Assembly (NCBI GenBank): GCA_947095585.1
Contig: OX352762.1
Span: 32,030,669-32,094,668 of the forward strand
Length of the DNA: 64,000 nucleotides
Reading direction: 5' to 3'
Source: Nephrocerus scutellatus
Taxonomy: Eukaryota > Arthropoda > Insecta > Diptera > Pipunculidae
This document shows, in pieces, positions 1-12,500 of the stretch. The first letter of the stretch is position 1; each line of letters opens with the position of its first letter. The notes under the pieces are model-generated. The model was not told where the DNA came from. It was given only the letters and a program-made list of their open reading frames with translations, and searched no databases. A program made the position numbers and the translations under genes.

Positions 1-1097
1 AAAAAATATGCGAGGACAAACACGAGGATACTTTCGCTGCATGATAAACGAGCAATAGTTGTAGTACCATATAATTCCGCACTACCGTGGCTAAAACCAA
101 AGACATGATGGTAGCTTGCCTACACCAAAATAGTGTTTAAAATAATGTAATTAAAATAATGATAGGTTAACTTGTTTTTACAAAAATTTGCACTGAACTG
201 AGCTGAACTGCTACTCTATATACTATTACTATCCTTTCAAAATCAACGATCGTGGGTGTAGATTTTGTATCCCGTTTGCCCCAATCGACTCTGCATGGCA
301 TTACTGTTTCGTCCTGTGACGCGTGGCCGGCAAAAAGAAAAGAAAATTTCAAGCAAGAAATCGAATAATAAAACAAATACAAATTTTTTCAATCATATTG
401 GATCTAGGCCACCACAGAGGGTTTCATGGTTTTCCTTCCTTTTTTTAATGTGGTGCTGAGCCCTCTCGGTCAAAACATTTGCCCCTTTAGGACCCATGCC
501 CCCGATGATGCTTAATATATTTTATTCAGGTGAGATGTCTTAAACAAATCTCAGCACTTAGGCAATTGGTTAACAATAAGCAATTGTTCGAAGATTCCGT
601 ACAATCCTCGTATACTCGTACAGGAATAATACACAATACAGCTGAACTTCGTATTCATACACCATTACATTGGTGCATGTAAATTCTGAGTACACACATA
701 CAATGATACACTATGGCAGTTTTCGCTCGAGGCTTACTTATATCATACATAACATAACACAACGTGCCATTACGTAGAGTAAGTATATGAGACTTGCTTA
801 AATTGGGTCAAGTAATTCGAAAGTGGCGGTAAAAGTCCTCCAGATAAGTGCTGCATAATGTGTTATTGCTTGTGTCATAAGTACATACATTGAGTGGATG
901 TAATTTATTAATTTATATGATTGGTTTTATGTTTGAAAGCATTTATGTGTTATGTTTTGATCTAAAATTGAAATTGAAAGAGAAGTTGACAAAGTTTTTT
1001 TCTTTTGCTTGCATTCTTTGCTACAACCACAAAAGGGTGTGTACGTTGTGTGATATCTAGAATAGACGTTCTGCTTTCTGATAGAAGATCCTCTTTT
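1..1097. other. Intergenic, no gene seen
   Basis: AT-rich sequence with only short open frames lacking recognisable domains. No repeat family seen elsewhere in the window starts before about 1098. Nothing further can be supported here. Confidence 0.5.
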
Positions 1098-2590
1098 TAA
1101 ATTCTCTATATTAACTTCTCGTCGTTGTTTGTTTGTTTCTAGATTGACGCCAAACCTTGTGATACATTTTTAATCCACTTCTTAAAGCCCGATTTCGTAG
1201 GTATCGGGCCCTAGAGTCGAGGACCTCCCATATAATTTTTTAAAAACTAACCCGATTTTATTCAATTTTGGTACACATGTGTATATTCAATGATAACCCT
1301 TTTAGTAAAAATTTGGAAGTGATCGGGCCCAATGGCCGAGGGGCTCGCATATAATTTTTTTTTTAAATTAACCCGATTTTATTAAAATTTTGTACACATG
1401 TGAATTATAGATGACAACATTTTAAAAACTAACCCGATTTTATTCAATTTTGGTACACATGTGTATATTCAATGATAACCCTTTTAGTAAGAATTTGGAA
1501 GTGATCGGGCCCAATGGCCGAGGGGCTCGCATATAATTTTTTTTTAAATTAACCCGATTTTATTAAAATTTTGTACACATGTGAATTATAGATGACAACA
1601 TTTTAAAAACTAACCCGATTTTATTCAATTTTGGTACACATGTGTATATTCAATGATAACCCTTTTAGTAAAAATTTGGAAGTGATCGGGCCCAATGGCC
1701 GAGGGGCTCGCATAAAATTTTTTTTTCAATTAGCCCGATTTTATTAAAATTTTGTACACATGTGAATTATAGATGACAACATTTTAAAAACTAACCCGAT
1801 TTTATTCAATTTTGGTACACATGTGTATATTCAATGATAACCCTTTTAGTAAAAATTTGGAAGTGATCGGGCCCAATGGCCGAGGGGCTCGCATAAAATT
1901 TTTTTTTCAATTAGCCCGATTTTATTAAAATTTTGTACACATGTGAATTATAGATGACAACATTTTAAAAACTAACCCGATTTTATTCAATTTTGGTACA
2001 CATGTGTATATTCAATGATAACCCTTTTAGTAAGAATTTGGAAGTGATCGGGCCCAATGGCCGAGGGGCTCGCATATAATTTTTTTTTTTTAAATTAACC
2101 CGATTTTATTAAAATTTTGTACACATGTGAATTATAGATGACAACATTTTAAAAACTAACCCGATTTTATTCAATTTTGGTACACATGTGTATATTCAAT
2201 GATAACCCTTTTAGTAAAAATTTGGAAGTGATCGGGCCCAATGGCCGAGGGGCTCGCATATAATTTTTTTTTTAAATTAACCCGATTTTATTAAAATTTT
2301 GTACACATGTGAATTATAGATGACAACATTTTAAAAACTAACCCGATTTTATTCAATTTTGGTACACATGTGTATATTCAATGATAACCCTTTTAGTAAA
2401 AATTTGGAAGTGATCGGGCCCAATGGCCGAGGGGCTCGCATATAATTTTTTTTTTAAATTAACCCGATTTTATTAAAATTTTGTACACATGTGAATTATA
2501 GATGACAACATTTTAAAAACTAAACCGATTTTATTCACACACAAATTAGAGAATTTACATGAAAAATTCTAATTTTTATGTGTTTTTTTT
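1098..2590 (+). mobile_element. Family A (Helentron-like) copy 1, array-expanded
   Basis: The copy begins with the family 5' end (TAAATTCTCTATATTAACTT). It ends with the family 3' end: TTAGAGAATTTA, then the palindrome AAAAATT-CT-AATTTTT, then ATGTG and a T-tract. Between the ends are a short unique segment and a long tandem array of about 181-bp units. At about 1.5 kb it is the longest copy here, because of the array. It has no coding capacity, so it would be non-autonomous. The Helentron assignment is inferred from architecture (subterminal inverted repeats, internal minisatellite, 3' hairpin, T-rich target), not from any similarity search. Confidence 0.6.
1243..2513 (+). repeat. ~181-bp higher-order tandem array (7 copies)
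   Basis: The landmark TAAAAACTAACCCGATTTTA recurs at about 1243, 1423, 1604, 1785, 1966, 2150 and 2332, and a final partial unit starts near 2514. The spacing is 181, with 182-184 where poly-T runs differ. Each unit has two related subunits that both begin AACCCGATTTTATT. The long one (~118 bp) carries GATCGGGCCCAATGGCCGAG and the short one (~63 bp) ends GATGACAACATTT. Units are nearly identical, which implies recent amplification or homogenisation. Confidence 0.9.
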
Positions 2591-2781
2591 ATATATAACT
2601 ATGCCTTAAAGCTGAAAAAAACATTTATATTTAATATCTACAGCTACGACATGTACCTTTTTTGAACTTTTCAAAAAACAGAGTTTATCAGATTTCTTCG
2701 CCAATAATGTTTGAGAAACGTATATACATTTTACTTTCTTTTACATAGTAAAAGGAAACAAAAAACAAAACAAAAATTTAA

Positions 2782-2968
2782 AAAAAAACCATAAAAATTA
2801 AAATTTTTCATGTAAATTCTCTAATATGAGATAGGTATGTGTTAAAATTTGAAGAAAATCGGGCTTGGGGAAGTGGGTTTAAAATTGATCGCAAGATTCC
2901 ACGACAGACGACCGACGACCGACGACCGACCGACCCACGGGCAAGTGAAGTTAATATAGAGAATTTAA
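2782..2968 (-). mobile_element. Family A copy 2, minimal form
   Basis: On the minus strand it runs from GAGAATTTA/TTAACTTCACTTGCCCGTGG through a (GTCG)-rich tract to TTAGAGAATTTACATG, the hairpin AAAAATT..AATTTTT and TTTATGG plus T-tract. It is only about 187 bp and has no internal ~120-bp unit, so it defines the minimal end-to-end structure of the family. Confidence 0.65.
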
Positions 2969-5900
2969 AAAAAAAATAAAAAAGAAAAAATTTTGAAAAG
3001 AAAAATCTAATATACATTTACTGAAGATTTCGGCCGCGTCCATAAAAGAAAGTCGTGTTGTGCCCACACCTCAATTTTTAAATTATCAAAGCAATATTAA
3101 GTATGAAATAATTTTTGTTATCATTCTTAAGGCCTGATTATAAAAATTATATAAGAATATTGCGATTACGTTCTCTTCTGAGCATAAAGTGTTGTTAAAG
3201 GTTTAAAAAAAAAAATTATACATATACCTAAAACAAAACAAATTGAAAAGCAACATATGGTTCGTCTGTGTGTCATTTTTCCACTTATGTGAATATGTAT
3301 ATAGTGGAAAGTGGAGCAATATTAATAATTACAATATTGATACACAAGCATACCAACACCCATGCGCACTACATTTGTTTTTTTTTCTATCTTATCTGGC
3401 ATTGGGTGCTGCTCCACATTGTCAAACTATTAAAATCGAGTGCGATATTTATGGAATAATACGAAACTTACTTGTGCGCAATAACTAAAGTTAACTAAAA
3501 AAACAATTACGATAAGATGCTTTATGCTGATGCTTTATGATAAATACGTAAAATAATATCTAGATGTGCAATATCTAGAAATGCGGTTAGAGATACGTTT
3601 GAGGTAAAGAAAGTAAAACGAAAATTTAGTAAGTCACGCGTCAACTAATGCGATGATACAGACGGTTGAAGCAGTTCGATACTCTTTTAAGCATTTGTGA
3701 AGTTATCTTGCCGAATTGCGAACGGGTGTTGGAGCACTATTTATTCTCGTACCATCACTCGAAAACGCTTTGTCCACGGCATCATCTTATAAAGTTTCGT
3801 GAAAACACAGAGTATGTAGTCTTAAGTCCTTCAACAAAAAAAATTCCAATCCAGGCGAAGGAAATCAACAGGAAAAACTGGTTTTTAGCTAACAAATCTA
3901 CTTGTGCATTCATTCTTCATTTACTCGTGCAACATGAGTTTCATTATGTTGGTAGTCTGAGCATCAATCGTCTTAGCGTAGTCGTGAATTTTCTTTTTCT
4001 TGACATTATTCACCTTGAGATTCATACCAGGAATTTCTTTTAAAAAAAGAAATAATTGCTACAACAAGCATTTTCGACACTTACGATGAGTTGAGTTGAG
4101 TTTTTAAGTTTTCTTACAGTCTTATAAATTTTTTGTTTTGGAAGACAGACGAACTGATATTATTACATATTTAACATTTTATTCCACTTAAGAATTTGTC
4201 TTATGAGGAGTTTTGGAATGTCACATGTCGAAATTGTTATTACAAAATCCCTGGTAGCAAATCAACATCACATAACTTCTTAGAAATTAAACAATAAGTT
4301 TTAAATTGAATTGTTGAAAATTCCACACCGTATAATTATGAAGTCCGAATGGGCTTATACTCAATTTCTGATAGTATTAGCAATTGCATTTTTAATTTTT
4401 TAGCGTGAGTTATCTTTTTTCTTTGATCAAAACTGAAATATTTTCGCAAACGAATATTGTTCCATAGTGCAGAGGAAAACTGCTATGCTTGTTGCTTTAT
4501 CTTTCAGCTTTAGGCATGTTGTTTATGTTTTATGGAACACCTTCGAATATTGAACGATCGTTTTGATCTGTTTGTATCAAGCATAAAGTCTTTGTGAAAA
4601 ATACTGATGTTATTTTACCCAGATGTTATTTCTACCCAGTTGCACATTTACTATTCCTTTAGGAATAGCTTGCAAAGTACAGAAGAGACTACAACAGATT
4701 CATGATTTTGTTTAGCAAAATCGCCTTTCTTTAGTTTTAATAAGGACCACTTTTCCTCTTTCTTTTAATTTTAATTAAAATAAATTAATTAATTTAAATT
4801 AATTTCAAGAAAAAAAAGTTTTTGAAAAATTTAACGTTTTATCTGTTTTGCTAATTTATTGAAAAAGTCTTGTAGCCTTATAAATTTTTTGCGTGGGACA
4901 CATCCAATCGTTGATAGATACTATGCTTGGTTATAAACTTTCCAAAAAACTATTTTCTATATTTTCAATATTAATGGCCCCAAAAATGAGTTTGGATTTT
5001 AATACACATCACGTTTGTTTTGAAAACGATAAATTTAAACCGTTTTTCTACTAATAGGTCCATTTTGCATTTTGCTCTGTTATAACAGAGAAACATCTGT
5101 TTGTCAATTCTTAAAAGTAAAAGGGACATTTTTGACGTCGATTGTTTATAAATAGTTTAGTTAACAAATACCTTTTTAATATTTTTTGCGATATAAATTT
5201 TTAAGTAAAGATTTACTTAGGTATCCTTGATAAAATCAGATTCTACCACCTACCTCATAAGTAAATGCAAGGAGTTTCCCATAAGGAAACTAATTAATTT
5301 AACGAAGCTGCATTTTTACATAAAAAATAAAACTTGGCTTCTGCAAACACCATTATTATTACGTAAGCACTAAACGTTGTTTGCGGAAATGCCCTCTAGC
5401 TAATACCAATTTGGTACTTCTATATAACTAGTTTTCTTTTTGGACTCGTACACTTCAGCGCACGAGGTGTTATTATACATTTATGTTTATAGATTTTCCA
5501 ACAATCGATAGGGCGAACACCGTTATTGTTTTTGTTTTCGTTTTATTGAAAACACTCGTAATTTGCGTAAAACAATTATTATAGCATATAGGTCAGATAT
5601 TTTCTTTGCAAAAAAATAACAATAAAATAAATAACATCAGTACTACACTATCACGTTTTCTTTACTACATTTGGTTGTTTAATCTTTTCAGTGAACTGGC
5701 GGTACTTCCTGTGCAAAAACAAATTTGTTTATTTACATATAAAGACAAATTGAAAAATTCTGTCATGTGCCCTTGTATTTGACTTTGTTTTTTTCTCTTC
5801 TTTTATTCTGCAAAATTACCTGTGAATAGGGTTAATCTAGGGAAATGGAATTCAATTGGTAGAAGTTATTATTATGATATATGTTTAGTGAGACCACGCC

Positions 5901-6370
5901 ACAGACTGAAAAGTTATAAAACTTGTAAATACATATTCTAAACTACAAATAAAATGCAATGGGCTTATGCATCTGGATTTATAGTCTTCTCAATCGCTTC
6001 TGTAATTTTTTCATATTCGTCTATTCTATGAAATCACACATACACAATAATATCAAGGATTGAAAAAAGTTCTCAGTACATAGCAGTCGTTGTTATATGC
6101 AATCTATACATAATCCCACAACCATCGTGCAATTTATTTATACTTTGTATACTTTTGTACTTTGCTGGCGACAACCAGACGGAAGTTTACAAGGATGATT
6201 GTAATACAAACACCCCATTGACATGAGTTATAATCATAATTGCGATGAAAACCATATCGAAAAACGGAACGGAAAAATAAGCATTGTTGGATACTGCATA
6301 AACTGTCATGCCTATATATGTGGTTTTTCGTAAACAATTTTTTAATTTTACTCGACTATATTTTGACGTG
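2969..6370. other. Intergenic, no gene seen
   Basis: About 3.4 kb of AT-rich sequence. The longest open frame (about 125 codons, 3666-4043 +) has no recognisable domain and unremarkable composition, and is treated as chance. A run of alternating TTAATTAA-type palindromes lies near 4760-4810. No element of the repeat families seen elsewhere is evident. Confidence 0.45.
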
Positions 6371-6407
6371 ACAACGTCTCACTACAAGGGGTGCATGTTC
6401 AAAAAGT

Positions 6408-6522
6408 CAAATGTTAAATGTCCAGTGTTAAATGTCCAGTGTTAAATGTCCACTGTTGTGGTCACTGTTAATACTCACACTGTTAATGTCCCATGTTAAG
6501 TGTCCCATGTTAAATGTTAGTA
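6408..6522 (+). repeat. Short minisatellite, ~15-bp AAATGTCCAGTGTT units
   Basis: Variants of TGTTAAATGTCCAGTG repeat about seven times (AATGTCCAGTGTTA, AATGTCCACTGTT, AATGTCCCATGTTA), with increasing divergence downstream. The tract directly abuts the 117-bp tandem repeat. Confidence 0.7.
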
Positions 6523-6905
6523 CTTTGGGAACTAAGCCATTTCCCAAGAGATTCGCATGAAATTCGGAATGTAGGACTAATATGTGACTATAAGACTTGT
6601 TCCTATGGACATTCTGGGATCTGGCCAATAGGGTCTGGGTTTTTGGAACCAAGCCATTTCTCAAGGGATTCGTATGAATCTCGGAATGTAGGACTAATAT
6701 GTGACTATAAGACTTGTTCCTATGGAAATTCTGGGATCTGGCCAATAGGGTCTGGGTTTTTGGAACCAAGCCATTTCTCAAGGGATTCGTATGAAACTCG
6801 GAATGTAGGACTAAAATGTGAGTATAAGACTTGTTCCTATGGAATTTCTGGGATCTGGCCAATAGGGTCTGAAATTTCGGGAACTAAGCAATTTCTCAAG
6901 CGACT
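6523..6905 (+). repeat. 117-bp tandem repeat, ~3.3 copies
   Basis: The landmark AAGCCATTTCTCAAGGGATT recurs at about 6534, 6651, 6768 and, altered, 6885, an exact 117-bp period. Units contain GACTTGTTCCTATGGA and TCTGGGATCTGGCCAATAGG. Because 117 is divisible by three, stop-free frames of 144-160 codons with internal 39-residue repeats appear on both strands. The simultaneous opening of both strands is explained by the period, so no protein is called. Confidence 0.85.
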
Positions 6906-7215
6906 CGTGCCTTTTAATTTAATCGTAATATTGGCCACAACGTCAAAGAATTTCACTCCAACCGCGCGTAAAGATTACACGTACATATTTTTTTGACAGC
7001 TCTTACTTCTCCTACTACTATCGACGCAACTGCATTACTATGTTTGTGCAGTGATATATCTAATATGTACCCACCTCACAATAAATTGTTATGAACATTT
7101 AAATCAGCTTATAAATTATTTATTCCGTTGTATGTGATGTGATTGATGATCATGAATGTGGTTTCAATAACATACAATCAAGCAGAGCAGAACGAAACAA
7201 ACATATGCAGTAGTA

Positions 7216-7486
7216 GGCTGCGGTAAAGAATTCAGCCGCTGCGCAGTTTATGCTGCATGTTGGTCAAAAATTCACTTTTCAGCCAATGCATTAAAGAAAA
7301 ATCGACTGCGCAGTTTACGCAGCTACTTAAAATGGATGCAAATAGCAAAATGTAAATGTAAAATTGTCGCCCTACTAGCAGACTGTAAGTCGGTTCAAAA
7401 TATAGCCCCAATTTCGTGCATACCGACTGCCTGCCATTTTTTTGTGCAGCACAAGCTGCGTAACTCCTTAATTCTTTACCGCAGCC
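7216..7486. mobile_element. MITE with 17-bp perfect terminal inverted repeats
   Basis: GGCTGCGGTAAAGAATT at the left end is matched exactly by AATTCTTTACCGCAGCC at the right end, about 271 bp apart. The interior is non-coding and contains further CTGCGCAGTTTA/GCTGCGTAA motifs. The flanks GTAGTA and GTAGTG suggest a short, slightly mutated target duplication. Superfamily is not assigned; a hAT- or PIF-like origin is possible. Confidence 0.65.
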
Positions 7487-7880
7487 GTAGTGATAGTATA
7501 GTCTCTGTTCATTTTCTATCGGTCCTCTGCTCTGCTCGTAACAGTGCTCTCATGAAGTGCAGAAAAACAAAACTACCATAAGTTTCAAAAAAGATTCATG
7601 TTACAATGAAAACCAGCAAGCTTCCTTGCAACTATTTCCTTTTCTTTTCGCTTATCTTATCCTTAGTCATATAGAGTAAATAACTCTTCGATCAATTACA
7701 AAAGAGAGAGAACCATGCAAAAGAAATTTAATCACGCCTGCATGTTTCAAAGCGACATTCTTAGCATACCATTTCGATGCATTGGTTAGTGCTGCTCACT
7801 TATCTTCTCTTCAAATTTAATTTAAAACAACTCAAATTTTTTTATAAGTTAAAACCAAAAGCTGATTACTCTGTTTGGTC

Positions 7881-7990
7881 TGTGATATGCAATATGCAGC
7901 CACTTCACAGTTAGTGGTTATGAACATTAAAATTCGCTTATAAATAATTTATATATAATGTGATGTGATGATGATGTATGTGATGAGCTA
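7881..7990. repeat. Diverged direct repeat of 7047-7170
   Basis: The segment GTTATGAACATT..GCTTATAAAT..ATTTAT..TGTGATGTGAT..GATGAT resembles 7047-7170 at roughly 70 percent by eye. The two lie about 840 bp apart and flank the MITE at 7216-7486. It may be an old segmental duplication or the ends of an unrecognised element. Confidence 0.4.
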
Positions 7991-8292
7991 CGGTGCAAGT
8001 TGTAGGACTTGTATTTAGTATAGAAAAAATTTTTAATATATACGTCCGTGTTTATGTCCCACAGACAACAAGATCTTTGTTTTCTTTTCTTTCGTCCCGG
8101 ACAGACGTTGTCACGCTCAAAACCCACGGCCGTGTCTTCGACACAGCCTACCCTGCTCTTTTTTTCTATAAAAATACGATTAATATCTCAATGAAAGAAA
8201 AAAAATATATCTGCAGGATATAATTTAAGATAGTAAAGAGGACGTCAGCCGTATTAATAAGGAAAATATTTTATGTCTTTTATATTCTCAGA

Positions 8293-8466
8293 TAAAAAAA
8301 CCAACCCATAAAAATTAAAATTGTTCATGTAAATTCTCTAATAAGAGATACATATGTGTGCAAACTATAAACCGAGTTAGTTTGGGAAAAATTATTATCA
8401 GAGCCTCTTCACTTCAAAATTTTACAAAAAGTTTTATCCATCTGTGAAGTTAATATAGAGTATTGA
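8293..8466 (-). mobile_element. Family A copy 3, degraded minimal form
   Basis: On the minus strand the 5' end (TTAATATAGAG read on plus) and the 3' end (CCCATAAAAATTAAAATT.TTCATGTAAATTCTCTAAT on plus) are both recognisable but mutated. The interior keeps one partial unit (TTTTACAAAAAGTTTTATCCATC). Confidence 0.5.
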
Positions 8467-8606
8467 AAAAGTTAGGAAACATTTATACGAGTATTAGTAC
8501 AGAATTGTATGGTCTAGGGCCTCGTGTCCATTCGTATTGTACGTGTTTTATTTGTCCACACAGATGAATATAACCTACAATTTAAAGCCATGCATTCCTG
8601 AGATCT

Positions 8607-8800
8607 ATGCGAAGGGCGCAGCTAATAATCAAGGCAAAGGAGTTTTTTTTTATCGTGAGTGTGTTTGTTTGTCCACTCGTATATTTCGATTTCTACCAAT
8701 CAAAAATTGATGAGACTTTGTTTAAAACAATTCGTTAGCGCTCGGTTTGTGATAGCATAATTTTTAAATTTATTTTTATTCATAGGGGTAGTTTTAGGAT
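8607..8800 (+). repeat. Dispersed repeat family B, copy 1
   Basis: It shares GCGAAGGGCGCAGCTAATAATC, TTTCTACCAATCAAAAATTGAT, TTTAAAACAATTCGTTAGCG and TTTTATTCATAGGGGT with copies at 36481-36620 and 49842-50045. It is about 190 bp long with no coding capacity. Confidence 0.5.
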
Positions 8801-9161
8801 ATAAAAGATATTAGGATATAAATATAAGTATTACTCAAAAACCGTTTCATTTTTTTATTTTGACTGGTATCGAATGGTATTTTGGAAGCATTCCCACAGC
8901 TACTTACAGATTGTGAATTTGGAAGTTAAAATTCTTATCATATTCCTTATTATAGTCGATTCAACCTAACCAGTAAAATTAACTGATAAGGTAAGACATG
9001 AAATTAAAATTCGTTGATTACCACTATTCATATGGCGAGCTGTGAAGCTCGGCTTTACTATTTTACTTTCATTATATCCCCAGAATTGTTAAATCTGTGT
9101 AAGTCCGTGTTATGTCGAAAATGAAAGTAACATTCTTTTGAGTGCACTCATTTGGTTTTTC

Positions 9162-9547
9162 AAATTCTCTATATTAACTTCGCGTGCCCGTGGCTAGCGG
9201 ACTGGCTGGCTGGCTGGTCAGATCATGTGATCAATTGTTAACCCACTTCCCAAAGTCCGATTTTATTGAAATTTTGCACACATGCATATTTCCACAATAC
9301 TTTCTATTAAAATTTGAGAGTGATCGGGCCGCGTGGTCGGGGCTCGGGGGCTCGAATACGTGCGTGCGTTGTGCGCTGTGCGCTGTGAGCAGCGCTGCTT
9401 GCTTTACGATTGGGGTTGTTTTGTTGATGAGTTGCAGTGCTTCGTATGTGTTTTTATATTTCAGCATTTAAGGTGGAATTCAGTATACTTTTGGTTATTA
9501 GAGAATTTACATGAAATATTTTAATTTTTATGGCTGGTTTTTTTTTA
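9162..9547 (+). mobile_element. Family A copy 4
   Basis: Intact 5' end, a CTGGCTGG tract, a single internal unit (GATTTTATTGAAATTTTGCAC, GTGATCGGGCC), a GC-rich TGTGCGCTGTGAGCAGCGC module and the standard 3' end with GTTATTAGAGAATTTACATG and a T-tract. The overlapping open frames here are by-products of the repeat. Confidence 0.65.
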
Positions 9548-12500
9548 TTTTAGACCAAAACTGCATACAACAGAATATTCTTTACAGCTGTGTAAAGAAA
9601 ATTTGTTTAATCATACCAACTTAACTAAACGATTAAAATAAAAACTTACTATAGACCTAAAGTTTAACCAAAAATTTAAAAAATTTATATTAAATTAGGT
9701 GACTCGTTCTTAAAATTCCAAATTTGTATTTTATTTATATAAATCGCAAAAAAATAAAAACGAAAAAACCAAAATGGAAAATCTTTCGCAAAAACCTGAA
9801 TTAGTAGTTGCTTCAGAGAATCGTCAAAAAACTCTTTTAAAAAGCGATTTTGTCTTTTCTGGCAAACTTTATTTGAATTTTTTTTAATTGAAAACTCAGG
9901 GAGAACTCTCTGAAGGACTTGCGTTACGGCAATAAGCTGGACTAAGCCCTTTATTAAAATTCATGTTTAAATTAAATTTTGTTTTTTAGAAATAAATTTA
10001 AATTGAACTCTTCCGCTCATTCTTGGTGCAATGTTTGGCATCAAGAAACACATTGATTTTTTGGAACTTGCGACATTTTTGAGTCTTTCTAGTTTTGGAA
10101 GCTACATTTTGATAAGCCTATCGGCTCGATAGTTGTGCATTCCTTTTACGTTTGTTAGTCCTGGTACTATAAACGAATCTGGTACAACGCACCGACAAGT
10201 TGTTGGCCTTCAAGAAAGACGTCAACCAGTTCCTGAAGGACCGAATTTTTTAATAGAAGTTCCAAGAACTTTGAAGACACATTTACGTAATTATTTGTAT
10301 TATTTTCTTGGTCAAGGTTTTTTGTAGTTTTCCCTGACCATGGTTCATTGGTTAAAGCACTTGGACTCGCGTCGTTTTAGTTTAATGATTGTTTTCCATA
10401 TTGCTTTTTTCAATGAATAAGGGTGAATTCTAAGAAAACAAATTAAAACCGGGTACAAACGTGAGGAATGTGATATTGTAAATTACATTCCTTCGATTTT
10501 TTAATTTTAGTAAAGGCCATGTATTTAGTATTGCCATGGCGCAAGTCATTCAGGGAGTTTTCCCTTGGCAATAAGTTTAAATACAAAAAAAGATGCAACC
10601 TGAAGCCCTCGATTTGAAGAAACCTAAGTATATATCCGGCATTTGGACAAGTAGGTACAAAACGTATATTGGAGGTCTGTTACGAGTATCTGCTGTGGTA
10701 GTGTAATGGCAAACCCTTTTGTAGCGCATTTATTCATGCTTATAGCCATTTTTGGGGTTTTTTGAAAATATTATATGAATGTAACAATTGCAAAGAGAAA
10801 GGAGGGAATTTTATGATAACACTACCAAGCGGTCTATTAAAGATGATTAATTAAAAAAAATGGAAACAAAGATAAATAATAAGCACAAGCTCACAATAAT
10901 ATGCCATATTGGATATGGCAAACATTCAATTAAATCAATCAGAAGAAGAAACTTTGATTTTCTCTGAATAAATTTATATACTCGTATGTACAAGTACATA
11001 ACAGTGTGTTCATGTGAATACATATATTTATAGTGCAATATAGTGCGGATATTAGCGTGCAGCGCTCATTAAAAACTACTACGCGGCTGCCAGACGGATT
11101 ACGTAACTTTCTCCTAAGATTCCGATCTGGGATTTAACTGAATTTTTAATTGTTTGCTTGATCTACCAACCAAAAATAAACCATATTGTGATCGAAGCCG
11201 AATGAACAAATAAACATTCGAAGCCCTTCCTTTCATTGAATTGTCCATTGAATTGAATAAATTGATTTCATGTGCTTAAGATTTATTTTTTGATTAAAAA
11301 TAGAGCAATTCACATCCACAATCGCGAGCTGCAACGATATATTCATTGTAACGTTTGTTTTATTTGGCGCGTTTTTGTGCTTTATATTGAAGTCAAATTT
11401 AAAATATTTTCTATTTCGCCATATAACAAAATGTTGTTGCTGTTAACATTGGCAGTGTTTCGAAAACGTTCTGCGACGCGCATATTATGTAGTACGGCTA
11501 AAATAACGTTATTGTTGTTGTTGAGATAAGGTGTATATGACGGGCCGCGTGCGTGATGGAATTTTGTTTTTGTACATGAGGTTAACATGCATGCCGCATG
11601 TGTATTCTCTCACCTTTAATCGTTGCTATATAGGCTTCTCTAGCTATACTCGTATGCAGACTATCGTGCTATTTCCATAAAGACGACTCGACACTTCTTT
11701 TTACTGGTACATATTATAGCAATGTCGAAGGAGACTACACAAATATTCGTTTTTACTTGCAAGAGTTTAATGCATAGGCAATGTATACTAAATGCCAATA
11801 GGTTAAACATAGGAGAAAATTGTTGAAATTTAAGATCGGTCGCGAGGTATATCACAGAAGCGTTACATTCAGCGGGTACCAACAGCACATTTTAGGAAAT
11901 TAAATCCGCAAGAAAATAATTGCTAGTAATATTGTATTATATAAGTAGTACCAATTATTTGACAACAAGTTTGAAAAGTAGTATTTTACTCAACGAGAAT
12001 TGTGTGTAGATAGGAACAAGCTGAGCAGGGACAAAAGCTAAATAATAATTTCTGTATATGTTCCTTATTATAACGAAGTTTATACTATTTTTAGCAAATT
12101 TTTCAATGTGTGAATCTCTTTTTCACTAATTCGTTAAATTCATAAATCCGGTTGGTAGAACAAAAAGTCAATCGGGAGTTTAATTTAATGACCTGCATAA
12201 CATAACGAAGCGTAACTTAAAAAATAACTAATTAATTATATGGGAGTTTCTTTCTTAAGTTTTTTTTATAGTAGAACTTTTGTTAAAACAACACAGTACC
12301 ACCATTGTCCATTTTCTGTAGTTTTAATTTAAATTGTGGCAAGTAATTTTAAGGCTTTAATTAATTAGCTTTTTTTTACAACAAACTATCTGCTTAGAAC
12401 ACACTTATTGAGCGCTCATATTTAAAAATATGACAGTTCTCGTTTTTTTTAATACCAAACATGTGTGCATAATTTAAAGACGCTACCATAATAAAACATT

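Noticed and set aside
1243..2513. CRISPR-like array
   Set aside because: Repeats are contiguous 181-bp units without unique spacers in a eukaryotic transposon context.
3666..4043. 125-codon plus frame as a gene
   Set aside because: No domain, no flanking splice signals evident, composition compatible with chance in AT-rich DNA.
6428..6996. Overlapping 144- and 160-codon frames on opposite strands as repeat proteins
   Set aside because: Both arise because the tandem period of 117 bp is a multiple of three; there is no domain, start context or splice support.
9184..9524. Several 63-95-codon frames as small genes
   Set aside because: They lie wholly within family A copy 4 and recur in other copies wherever units are present; the same holds for frames at 28.3-29.4, 32.2-32.7, 36.5-37.8, 42.8-43.3, 48.1-48.7 and 54.1-54.5 kb.
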